Assembly (NCBI GenBank): GCA_003427395.1
Contig: BFEA01000038.1
Span: forward strand, 1,219,462 to 1,244,164
Source: Chara braunii
Taxonomy: Eukaryota; Streptophyta; Charophyceae; Charales; Characeae
Length of the DNA stretch: 24,703 nt
Direction: 5' to 3'
Shown here: in pieces, positions 8,698-15,999 of the stretch
How the letters are laid out: each line of letters begins with the position of its first letter
How positions within the stretch are numbered: position 1 is the stretch's first letter
Position numbers and translations under genes: made by a program
Notes under the pieces: model-generated
What the model was told of the DNA's origin: nothing
Seen by the model: the letters and a program-made list of their open reading frames with translations, nothing else
Databases searched by the model: none

Positions 8698-8782
8698 TGT
8701 TTGGCCGAACACGTTCGGGTGGCGTTCGTCCGAACACCCGAACATGTTCGGAAGTTCGAAAAAGCTTCGAGCATGTTCGGTG
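8698..8782. repeat. Cluster of CCGAACA/TGTTCGG palindromes
   Basis: The block contains the perfect 14-bp palindrome CCGAACATGTTCGG (8738-8751), the near palindrome CCGAACACGTTCGG (about 8705-8718), and a 9-bp-stem hairpin GTTCGGGTG/CACCCGAAC (8713-8743), plus further TTCG strings to 8780. All are variants of GAACA facing TGTTC. Confidence 0.85.
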
Positions 8783-8937
8783 TGCTACACAGATATCTAC
8801 AATGTTCCTCACAAATTTTCGTTGATCAAAATTTCAGACATTCGTCTGATAAAAATTCAGCAAAAAATCATTCACAATAGTTCCTCGTGAAAGCTTGAAA
8901 GGCCGACAAGATTATATCGCTTGGGTACTTCAGTTGT

Positions 8938-9062
8938 CTGGATGGATCGTTAAATTTATGGTACGTGATAATATTTTGGATGGATCGTTAAATTTATGGT
9001 ACGTGATAATATTTCAACGTCTTGTTCATAAAATTTATGGTACGTGATAATATTTTGGATGC
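8938..9062. repeat. 38-bp tandem duplication inside the RT relic
   Basis: GGATGGATCGTTAAATTTAT begins at 8940 and 8978, each followed by GGTACGTGATAATATT. A third partial copy (AAATTTATGGTACGTGATAA) lies at 9031, and GGATGGATCGTTAT follows near 9069. On minus the repeated text derives from the NDPSR...KILSRTINF part of the RT, so the duplication arose inside the element. Confidence 0.9.
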
Positions 9063-9539
9063 ATGTCTGGATGGATCGTTATATGTTGGTATAATTGGGC
9101 GACTTCTCGTCGTGTCCTTATTTTTCGGTACTATGTACGTTGTCCCATACGTACCTTTGTCGTCCCAATTTGCAATTTTCTTTAGGCCCATAGATGAATA
9201 GTTGTTCTTTGCATCTTACAGTATGACATGTTCAACTTGATCCATCACTCGATAATGTGGAGATTGAAATATTTTTTTTTCCGTTTTTTCTCACCACTTC
9301 AGCGAACATTCCACAAAGGTTTCTCCTTGATTGCGATCCAAAGGTGATAGAACGAGTCCATTCAAATTCCTTTTTGTAGTTAGGACAACGGATATCCCGA
9401 TTCCATATGGTTTCACATCCATTCTCAGATTATCCAAGCATCTTATAAGATCAGGTTCAACCATCGGAATGCAACGCATCTCATGTGGAATGATACATAT
9501 GGAGCGTAGTATAACATGCCTCAACTCCCTCATGCCAAA

Positions 9540-9571
9540 AGTAGATTACATATTTTGGTATGTAATCTACT
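9540..9571. other. Perfect 13-bp-stem hairpin
   Basis: AGTAGATTACATA (9540-9552), loop TTTTGG, and TATGTAATCTACT (9559-9571) form a perfect hairpin. It lies between two blocks of the LINE relic. Confidence 0.95.
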
Positions 9572-9858
9572 TGGAATTTCATAATATCCCCTTGTTTGTG
9601 ATTTCGCTCAGTCTACAGGCAACATGTCCATTATCTTTTGGTAGCTTAAGATTGGCGCCGACGCCTTTGGTTGATGGTTATATGGTTATGGTCCTTATGG
9701 ATAATAGTACGGGTTTTACTAAACATCACTCTTATCCGCCCAGCCAAGTCATTAGTCAGATTCTTATTACGAATATTTGCTTTAATTGTTAGTGCAACCG
9801 CTCCCCTTACCTGCTTTAGGTTAATATTAGGAGAATACAAAATTTTGAAAATCAGCCT

Positions 9859-10381
9859 ATGAACGATATGGAAATAGGGCAGGGGCATATTGTCAATCAA
9901 ACACAAGTATTGATCGAGCTCTTCTCCGTTCAAAGGGATGACGAATTACGAAGGAACCAGCATCCCCTCATCTGGAAAGACAGAACGAGCATATATCGCA
10001 TCAGAGTTTTCGATGACGGTAGATGCCAGAGAGCATACCGTCCAATGACCCCGATTGAGGAACTTCCCTTCGACCCTGACGAGTGGCACTGGTCCGAGGA
10101 AGTTCGGATTAGGCAAGGGACGACAAAAAAACTAACACTACATAATTTGAAAACCAAATCAGTCTACCGAATGCTCCGTCCCAAGCGAAGACTGCGGGAG
10201 CTAGGACAAATGGTATCTGCATCTCAATGTGGACCGCGGCCTGCTCAAACCCATCCGATGGTTCATACACTACGGGGACAGACCCACAAAGATTTCTGCC
10301 CTTCAGTGGCAAATAGCACATCGATGCCTACCAACAAATGACTGGCTGATAGAGCATACCCGCTTGGAACAACAAGGACGG
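9859..10381 (+). pseudogene. LINE C-terminal region with zf-RVT-type domain (copy 1), frameshifted
   Basis: The frame from 9859 encodes, from about residue 35, the pre-zinc-finger region of a plant-type LINE: IYRIRVFDDG, PFDPDEWHW and KSVYRMLRPKRR. Near 10208 the reading shifts to the +1 frame, giving LLKPIRWFIHYGDRPTK and ALQWQIAHRCLPTNDWLI, the typical lead-in to the C-x-x-C of the zf-RVT domain. The sequence stops at GQQGR-equivalent codons just before the cysteines, at the single N (10382). The same blocks occur at 13391-14285 and on minus at 20241-21150, which confirms the family. The domain follows the reverse transcriptase in LINE ORF2. The copy is inactive. Confidence 0.75.
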
Positions 10382-10405
10382 NAAAAAAAAAAAAAAAAAA
10401 AAAAA
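10382..10405. other. Single N plus 23-base poly(A): assembly join
   Basis: One ambiguous base is followed by A residues at 10383-10405. LINE coding lies to the left; to the right the sequence begins at GACATCTGTCAG, the same point that follows the poly(A) at 8611. The N probably marks a gap closure. Confidence 0.8.
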
Positions 10406-10556
10406 GACATCTGTCAGAGCAAAGGACCAGAGTGCTCTGTGGCCCATTTCAAGGAAGGCTCAGAATACCGTAAATGAATACGGTCCGCTTGGACGCTCAC
10501 ATGCAGTCATCTTGACTGCCACATCCTTGGTCAGTGAATCATACCCTGACATCTGA
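10406..10556 (+). pseudogene. Family-F reading frame, left copy (truncated)
   Basis: The frame reads SVRAKDQ, PISRKAQ, VNEY, RSHAVILT and VSESYPDI and ends at TGA 10554-10556. It matches the opposing frame at 10932-11084 in 31 of 50 residues by my count. Upstream it is cut off by the poly(A)/N junction. Only about four of the codon differences between the two arms are synonymous, so there is no sign of purifying selection. The product is not recognised. Confidence 0.35.
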
Positions 10557-11077
10557 CACGCTGCCTGGATGAGACAGGATCTGTGAGCAGAGCATTTCCT
10601 TCTCTTTTTTCCGCATTTCTCTCTTCATTTGTTTTGTCAAGACATGGTTTTTCGTTTTTTATTTGACCTATTTTACTCTGCCACCCACCCGTGCCCCACC
10701 CGTCCCACACACGTCACACTAATCCAAATACATGGTAGTGGGAGATCCCACTAGCCATGTATATGGATTAGTTTGACGGGTGTGGGACAGGTGGGGGACA
10801 GGTGGGTGGCAGCATGAAATAGGGAAAATAAATGCAAAAAACCATTTCATTGCCAAACAAATGAAGAAAAAAAGTTTAAAAAGGGAAATAAAGTGCTCTT
10901 CTCACAGATGGTGTCTGCTTTAGGCAGGGGGTCAGATGTCCGGGTATGATTCACTGACCATGGTTGTACCAGTCAAGACGACTGCATGTGAGCGGGCACG
11001 CGGAACATATTCATTGACAATAGTCTGAAGCTTCTGTGAAATGGGCTGCAGTCCACACTGTTCGGTAGTCCTGACAG
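10406..11077. repeat. ~670-bp near-symmetrical inverted duplication
   Basis: The left arm 10406-10743 and right arm 10746-11077 are reverse complements along their whole length, with small indels. The centre is TAGTGGGA-GA-TCCCACTA (10736-10753). Landmarks pair symmetrically: CTGTCAG (10411) with CTGACAG (11071), CCCATTTC (about 10444) with GAAATGGG (about 11038), GTCAGTGAATCATACC with its complement, CTCTTCATTTGTTT with AAACAAATGAAG, and CACCCACC with GGTGGGTGG. Over the 153 bases before the shared TGA I count 34 differences (about 78% identity) and no indel. The outer part of each arm carries the same reading frame ending in VSESYPDI and TGA, facing the centre. It is a tail-to-tail duplication or foldback element. 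Confidence 0.9.
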
Positions 11078-11174
11078 AAATTCTCTTTGGCAAAGTTGAA
11101 TAAGAGTTAACTCCATACACCATTGCTGTAGGTGAGGGGATCGAATGAAAACTTTCGATGAACGAATCCTTATT
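10932..11174 (-). CDS. Family-F reading frame, right copy; unrecognised product
   Basis: On minus the frame is open from about 11174 to the TGA at 10932-10934. An ATG gives 63 codons (10932-11123), and the frame can be extended upstream through SFIESFHSIPSPTA. Motifs shared with the left arm are SVR, PIS, VNEY, RSHAV, LT and VSESYPDI. Just upstream, minus AATAAG at about 11169 could serve as a 3' splice site. The sequence looks protein-like, but I recognise no family. It could be the last exon of a repeated gene or of a transposon ORF. Confidence 0.3.
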   Translation of the reverse strand, partial: NKDSFIESFHSIPSPTAMVYGVNSYSTLPKRISVRTTEQCGLQPISQKLQTIVNEYVPRARSHAVVLTGTTMVSESYPDI

Positions 11175-11339
11175 TTAAATTGGTTGAATGCGTTGTGGAT
11201 ATGACATGCTTGTTGACAATGTTTTTTATTTTTACTCAAAGCTCAGTTTGTCTTCTGCATTATAGGGTAATCAATTAGTGTTCGTATTATGCTTGAGCGA
11301 TAGACAAGTAGATGTCTATTTTTTTGTTTTCGCTTTGTC

Positions 11340-11870
11340 CCTTCTCGTATGATTGTTTCGGTAGGACTTAGGCTAGCCTCTGAGTTAGTAGAAGTTATGG
11401 GAGCCTCTTTTTCTTAAGGAAGATGCTGTCAAATTTTTTGTTAAATACTCGAAGTTAGTTAAGAGTTAGAGATGTCAACTATGATATAATATAGTTTAGT
11501 TTTTGGGATCAGTAGGAATTTTGGAAGCCTTCCTTTCTAAAGGAAGTGCTGCCGAAATTTTTACTAAAACCAAATAGTTAATTATTTTTTAAATATTTTT
11601 CAGAGTCTCGAGTTTTTTTTTATTTTATAGATTTAGTATAGTAAATATTATTCGAGCACACTTCCCTGAAGGAAGTGCTGCCGAATTTTTTAGGATTTTC
11701 ACATCGTTACCGGACGCTACTGCTACGTAGCTTACAGTAAGATACGAAGTTGAACTCCGTCAACTCGATAAGTGATGTCTGGCTTGATTTTGTGACGCCG
11801 GTCATTGCTACCTGTGAGTGTTTTTCGGAGTCTTAAGCTTCATCAACTTCTGCTATCAGAGTGATAGCAG
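11340..11870. mobile_element. Possible LTR-like segment with three spaced foldback motifs
   Basis: AAGGAAG(A/T)GCTG occurs at 11416, 11540 and 11669 (spacings 124 and 129). Each is followed by a T-rich stretch (AAATTTTTT) and preceded by a partial complement (TTCCTTTCTAAAGGAA; CTTCCCTGAAGGAAG). The A+T-rich text holds TATA-like strings (GATATAATATAG). At 11850 TGCTATCAGAGTGAT resembles the TGGTATCAGAGCGAT type of primer-binding site just after CATCA. These traits fit an LTR and PBS, but no second LTR or polyprotein was found. Confidence 0.3.
11850..11870. other. Perfect 9-bp-stem hairpin overlapping a PBS-like site
   Basis: CTGCTATCA, loop GAG, TGATAGCAG. The left arm and loop are the PBS-like string. 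Confidence 0.9.
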
Positions 11871-12488
11871 TTGGTTTGCGACTCAACTCTTACTCACCGT
11901 GATACCCACGCCCAAATGTATGTGACCCCGTAGGCGAAGGACATTTCCGTGTGAATAAAGTTCTTATTCTCTCAACCTCTCTTGAATGGCCGTGCAAAAT
12001 TTGTGTGAATCGGGACGGGCGGGTATGCTTTTGCTGAGTGGGGGTCGGAAAGAGGCGTGTGAGACATGAACCTGGGAGTAAAGGACTAGACCACGTTTTG
12101 TGACATCTGCATTTGGATTTTCATTGGATTTCATATGTGTGCCGATATGTATGGGAGCAATGGCTCACTCCTCAATTAAGGGTGATATGAATGAATGAAT
12201 GCAGGGTGTGAGTAACAAGGTTCAACTATGGCTGTGAGAATGACACTCCCTGATTTCCTCCGAGACTTGCTCTTTTTCTTTTTTTTTGCTCCTGCCATAC
12301 GCATCTAACGAATAGGCAGAAGTAGCCGAGCGCAAAGTTTTGTGTTTGACCTTAGATCGGACAGAAACTTAGTTTGGGTATGGTGAATTGCTCGCCAACC
12401 CGTGACTACTCTTTTTTTTTTTCCTAAGGGAAGGGACGAGCGAATCCCATTTCAAAGGGGTTTTGTTTTTTAGCTTATTAGTCGGACG
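11871..12488. other. Unassigned sequence, no supported gene
   Basis: AATAAA occurs near 11954 in GTGTGAATAAAG. No coding frame or repeat is recognised. Confidence 0.4.
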
Positions 12489-13390
12489 TTGGTCTTGAGC
12501 CTGGAATTCAAGGTCCTTGTCAAGTATATCCCAGACTCTGGTCCAGCACAAAAGGGTTTCCCCCTTGAGTCGGACCTACGCCTCTCACTTATCGTCACCC
12601 ACTACCCAAAAGATAGGGGCGTTGCAAGGGCTTTACGACTTATCCTTCAGCCGTGCAATATCGTGAAGGAGGAACCTTTCATAATAGTTCGCTTTCGACA
12701 CTTGAGCGCTGTGTGCAACCCCGAAACTCATGAGAGGCTGCGCAGATGTGGGTAACGCATGAAGCGTCGTCATGACAGCAGATCAAGTGAGTACACATAA
12801 CTGGGCGTTATGTTTCCCTTAGCGCCTGCATTCATTTTATACAATTCTACACAGGCCTCGTGTATACACATTGGTCTTCTGAGTTATGGGTCAGTAGGAA
12901 TGACAAAGGGACTAGGCTTATTTGTTTGTCTGAGTTCGTTTGTTTTGTTGCTTATCGCGTGGTTGAGTTAGGATGTCCCAGTCGACCGACGCTAAATCGC
13001 GCATGGGAGATCAACGCCCCAGCGCGACGGTTCGCGTACGGGTCCGAGTTAGGTGTGGACTTCACGTACCCCCTATGCTACAACATACAAGAAACGCCCT
13101 CGACTGGGTCACCTTCGCGATTGCAAGTAAAAGCTTCCGCGTGTGGTTCAGTAGCTCGGCGGGGATATGCCCACCCAAGGGATGGTGACAACTCCCGCGG
13201 GTGGAGGTAAGTTGTACCTTGTGAGACCCTGTCATGTCGTAGGGAGTCGATTGAGGTATAGTTGGCGCACTCGGCCGGAGCGGCTCCGCCGCTTCCCTTT
13301 TCGTGAAGCGACATGTGAATTCTGCCAATCCTGTGTGACGCGGCCGGGAAGGTACCCCCAGCGGGAACCGTGCGCTCAACATCGCCTCTC
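12489..13390. other. GC-richer stretch with unrecognised frames and a splice-donor string
   Basis: Two plus frames of 88 (12489-12755) and 116 codons (12860-13210) show no recognised domain. The second ends at GAG|GTAAGT (donor at 13207-13212), so it could be an exon. Between 13060 and 13390 frames are open on both strands, an effect of GC content. A CEFCQSC string near 13316-13336 is too short to call a zinc finger. Confidence 0.3.
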
Positions 13391-14285
13391 AAAGTAGAGG
13401 ACCTTCAAAGGCTTAAGTGGTCCACCTACCCCTGCATCAAGCCCACCAACCTAGGGCCTTGCAATGGTAGATCATCCACAGATGTGTGCCCACTCCAGAT
13501 TGGCTCATATCCAAGACAAACTTGGAGACCCAAGAGGTGTTGTCCCCGCTCTGCACCTTCTGCTGACGAGCCTCTCCTAAAAAAAGGGCCACATTGGAAT
13601 GCTGTCTTTTGGAGTGCCTGATGGTGGCCCAACTGTGGAGATGGTGGTACGCGGCATGGCATTACCTAACCGACACCCACCTACCATGGGACGTTAAGCC
13701 ATTTTGTTGGGGGAAACGCCACCACAGGCGGTAACCCAAAGATCGCCCTTCATGGCTAACCTGTTCAGCATCACATGCCTACCAGTCCTAATGGTCGCAT
13801 GGCGCATGCAATGCTCACATGGACACAAACAACACATATATTCATGCAGGCAAGGGCATCGATATAGTGGATACAATCAGTGAACACTCACGTGGACTAG
13901 AAGGAGCTCAGGCAAATGGTGTCAAATGAACCCGATGCAGCCAAACACACCGACCTCTCATTTAGACCACCAGTACTTGGCCCAGATATCGGCCACGGGA
14001 AAAAATAGAGTAGAAACGTTTCTAGTCGAATGAATTTGGGCTTTCTTGTAGTGGCTGGTACGTTTCCTAAAATTGTGGCTTGTTCAGGGTCACAACTTCA
14101 GGAAGTACTGGTGGTTTAACTTCCACTCCCTGTGGGTGAATCACAAAGAGACGCTCTGTGAATTAGACCAACACAACCAACTACAGTGGAAACCTTGGCT
14201 AAACATGGAGAGGCAATGGGGGCGCCTGCCACGTGAACACCTCGCCATCCCCTTCCAACTGACAAACTTTGTCCTCATCCCATAG
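13391..14285 (+). pseudogene. LINE C-terminal region with zf-RVT-type domain (copy 2), split by a foldback element
   Basis: Despite frameshifts and stops, the order of blocks matches the copies at 9859-10381 and 20241-21150. They are LKWSTYPC...KPT (near 13410), ALQW-stop-IIHRCVPTPDWLI (13455-13500), PLCTFC with a following LECCLLEC and LWRWWYAAWHYLT (zinc ligands and tail, to 13670), LPWDVKPFCWG, then AHAMLTWTQTTHIFMQA (from about 13800) and EPDAAKHTDLSF up to 13963. There the 150-bp element at 13966-14115 intervenes. Past it the frame reads NFHSLWVNHKETL, WLNMERQWGRLP and LTNFVLIP to a stop at 14283-14285. Two in-frame TAG codons and several frameshifts show it is dead. Confidence 0.75.
13966..14115. 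mobile_element. 150-bp foldback element (MITE) with TTAA target duplication, copy 1
   Basis: The termini are ACCACCAGTACTT (13966-13978) and AAGTACTGGTGGT (14103-14115), perfect 13-bp inverted repeats. The flanks are TTAG (13962-13965, one change from TTAA) and TTAA (14116-14119). TTAA duplication is the hallmark of piggyBac-type transposition. The element has no coding capacity, so it is a non-autonomous copy. Removing it plus one TTAA rejoins the LINE frame exactly. Confidence 0.85.
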
Positions 14286-14627
14286 TAGGGGCAGACACCC
14301 GCCCTCCCCATCACACCCCCCTCCCCGCAACTGCCTCCCCCCCTCCTTATCCCCTCCCCCTCCTTATCCCCTCCCCCTCCTTATCCCCTCCCCCTTCTAT
14401 CTTGTCCCTCTGACACTGCATCACCTGCCACCTCTCCATTCCTCACCCCATACCCCACTGCTGTATTCCGGCCAAGCAAGTTTCTCCCTCATGAGCAATA
14501 AACGCAGTTATGTACGAGGAGACGTGACAAACAGCCGGCAGGAGTATGGCCCACTGGCGGAGGACATCATGTGGAATGGGGCTTCAAGCCACAGTTAGCA
14601 GACCTCAGCACACATCAAGATGGTTAA
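14286..14627. other. C-rich tract and unassigned sequence between two MITE copies
   Basis: From 14296 to 14400 the plus strand is mainly C and T, with CCCCTCCCCCTCCTTAT repeated about three times. The rest is unassigned. Confidence 0.6.
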
Positions 14628-14821
14628 ACCACCAGTACTTGGCCCAACTATTGGCCATGGGAAAAAATAGAGTCGAAACGTTTCTAGTCAGATGAATTTG
14701 GCCGCTCCTGTAGTGGCCCGTACGTTTCCTCGGATGAATTTGGGCACTCCTGTAGTGGCCCGTATGTTACCTAAAACCGTGGCTCGTTAACGGGGGCACG
14801 ACTTTAGGAAGTACTGGCTGT
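14628..14821. mobile_element. 194-bp foldback element (MITE), copy 2, with an internal 42-bp duplication
   Basis: It starts ACCACCAGTACTTGGCCCAA at 14628 and ends AAGTACTGGCTGT at 14821, with TTAA on both sides (14624-14627 and 14822-14825). It aligns with copy 1 throughout. The extra length is a tandem duplication of about 42 bp that begins GATGAATTTGG (near 14690 and 14732) and includes CTCCTGTAGTGGCCCGTA. Subtracting it gives about 152 bp, close to copy 1. Confidence 0.88.
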
Positions 14822-14997
14822 TTAACTAATGCTGCCAACAGCACACAACGGGCCACTACGGAACCCCGCTCAGGATATCAACACTGAGTTCAGTACATCT
14901 AGCGAATAGCAGAACTTAAATGAACTAGTATGAACACTGGGATGGCCCTGTGCCTCACATTGCATATGCATGCTACATATTCACGTTGTATCAGGCA

Positions 14998-15013
14998 GGG
15001 ACGCTGGGACCCA
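14998..15013 (+). repeat. Partial 53-bp core (first 15 bases)
   Basis: GGGACGCTGGGACCCA matches the first bases of the core at 15521, then diverges 15 bp before a poly(T) run. Confidence 0.45.
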
Positions 15014-15027
15014 CTCGAATGTCGTTG

Positions 15028-15163
15028 TTTTTTTTTTTTTTTTTTTTTTTAAGCCCCTGTGTAAGCCCACTATCCCGGCGGTGGTGAGAGAACCGTCAGG
15101 ATTGAGGGCTTATCTATCGGGCTGCTCCATCTATTGGTGGGGAGCGGCACCTGCTGGAAACCG
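15028..15163 (-). mobile_element. Poly(A)-tailed element carrying the core (copy C), minus orientation
   Basis: Read on minus, the core end (TTTCCAGCAGGTGCCGCTCC, then CCACCAATAGATGGAGC, 15163-15124) is followed by about 75 bp and a 23-base poly(A) (plus-strand T at 15028-15050). The layout, core then variable body then tail, repeats that at 15521-15652. No convincing target duplication was found. Confidence 0.6.
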
Positions 15164-15325
15164 TTATCACCTCCCAAAAGTGAAGTTTCAAAAGACCTCA
15201 CAAAATTCTTTAGGAAATACATAAATCCCAGGAGTCTTTTCCTCATCTATCCAGAGGAGCGTCATCCATACTCGTCCTTACGGGGCTATCCAAACCCGCC
15301 TTATGTTCTTCATGAAATTTTCTGA
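15134..15325 (+). CDS. Short unrecognised frame; weak
   Basis: 63 codons, starting inside core copy C. The second half (FLIYPEERHPYSSLRGYPNP) looks somewhat protein-like but has no recognised family. Probably not a gene. Confidence 0.12.
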   Translation: MVGSGTCWKPLSPPKSEVSKDLTKFFRKYINPRSLFLIYPEERHPYSSLRGYPNPPYVLHEIF

Positions 15326-15520
15326 TTGGAAGGTACTAAAAAAACCTACAAATTGTAAGGGAGGGAGGAACTTGTGTATAGAGCAGTCGGTATCTGGCAC
15401 CGGGCCCAGGGTGAAGAGGTTCCCCCCTTCCCAACATCCTGCTCAGTTGTAATCAATGCTGGCAGGAATCTCCCACAAGTGTGTTTCTTTCTGCTATACT
15501 TCAATATTCAGTCTGTATAT
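15164..15520. other. Unassigned sequence between core copies
   Basis: Apart from the weak frame above, no gene is recognised. GGCACCGGGCCCAGGGTG near 15396 loosely resembles the reverse complement of the core start. Confidence 0.35.
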
Positions 15521-15652
15521 GGGACGCTGGACCCATTTTCCAGCAGGTGATGCTCCCCACCAATAGATGGAGCCTCTCCCCAGGTGCTAGTGGTGTCTGT
15601 TCTTATCAGCAACACTAACCCTGGCAGGGGTATTTAAAAAAAAAAAAAAAAA
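15521..15652 (+). mobile_element. Poly(A)-tailed short element with an intact 53-bp core (copy D)
   Basis: The core runs from GGGACGCTGG (15521) through CCAGCAGGTGATGCTCCCCA to ATAGATGGAGC (15573). About 63 bp of unique body and 16 A residues (15637-15652) follow. The arrangement is SINE-like, but no tRNA, 5S or 7SL-like promoter is evident upstream. Confidence 0.6.
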
Positions 15653-15738
15653 TGCTATGTAGATTCCCTCCGGCCACTGTCCCCAAAAAAATGTACGTAG
15701 GTTCAATTCAACTTGTGTGGCATACTGCGCAGCCACAC

Positions 15739-15927
15739 GGGCCTGCAGGGCCCGTCCCGCGGTCTTAGCCTAAAAGCCTAAAAACAAGGGCTTACAGGCC
15801 CCGTGTAGTTTCAGCCTGAAAGCCTGAAAACGAGGGCCTGCAGGCCCTATGTCGTTTCAGCCTAAAACAGGGCCTTCCAGGCCCTGAGTCTTTTCAGTTT
15901 GAAACGGAGGGCCACTTTCGGGCCCTC
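15739..15927. repeat. Degenerate 37-48-bp tandem array built on GGGCCTGCAGGCCC
   Basis: Units start near 15739, 15787, 15832, 15869 and 15907. Each opens with a self-complementary block (GGGCCTGCAGGGCCC, AGGGCTTACAGGCCC, GAGGGCCTGCAGGCCCT, AGGGCCTTCCAGGCCCT, GAGGGCCACTTTCGGGCCCT) followed by TTTCAGCCTGAAAGCCTGAA-like text. In the fourth and fifth units both arms of the block are kept while the centre differs. Confidence 0.88.
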
Positions 15928-15973
15928 ATAAGATCGACCTGCCCTAACAATCAGGCACCAAACCAGGTTTTCA

Positions 15974-15999
15974 GGAACAGGCTATTTTTGGCCTGTTCC
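15974..15999. other. Perfect 9-bp-stem hairpin
   Basis: GGAACAGGC, loop TATTTTTG, GCCTGTTCC. Confidence 0.92.

Larger units (their letters stand above)
8870..9933 (-). pseudogene. LINE reverse-transcriptase region, broken
   Basis: Reading minus from high to low coordinates gives retrotransposon polymerase-like segments in the expected order. First (9866-9646) comes a pre-RT region with QVRGAVALT and LAGRIRVMFSKTRTI. Next (9533-9291) is a segment with NLNGLVLSPLDRNQGETF, the type of block found at the start of non-LTR RT domains. Then (9191-8994) comes the RT fingers motif YIVPKNKD...RSRPIIPTYNDPSR. A weak continuation (PKRYNLVGLSSF) lies near 8900. Stops and frame shifts separate the blocks, and a 38-bp duplication disrupts the last one. 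The active-site segment was not found, so this is a dead fragment. Family assignment rests on motif recognition, not a search. Confidence 0.6.

Noticed and set aside
8429-8825. 127-129-codon frames with poly-Lys or poly-Phe
   Set aside because: Translations of the poly(A) and poly(T) runs joined to repeat fragments.
10383-10405. Poly(A) as the 3' tail of LINE copy 1
   Set aside because: It falls in the middle of the zinc-finger domain, next to an N, and the same junction occurs at 8611, so it is better explained by family F or an assembly join.
13062-13392. Overlapping 104-116-codon frames on both strands
   Set aside because: GC-rich stretch open in several frames; no motif, and it stops where the LINE relic begins.
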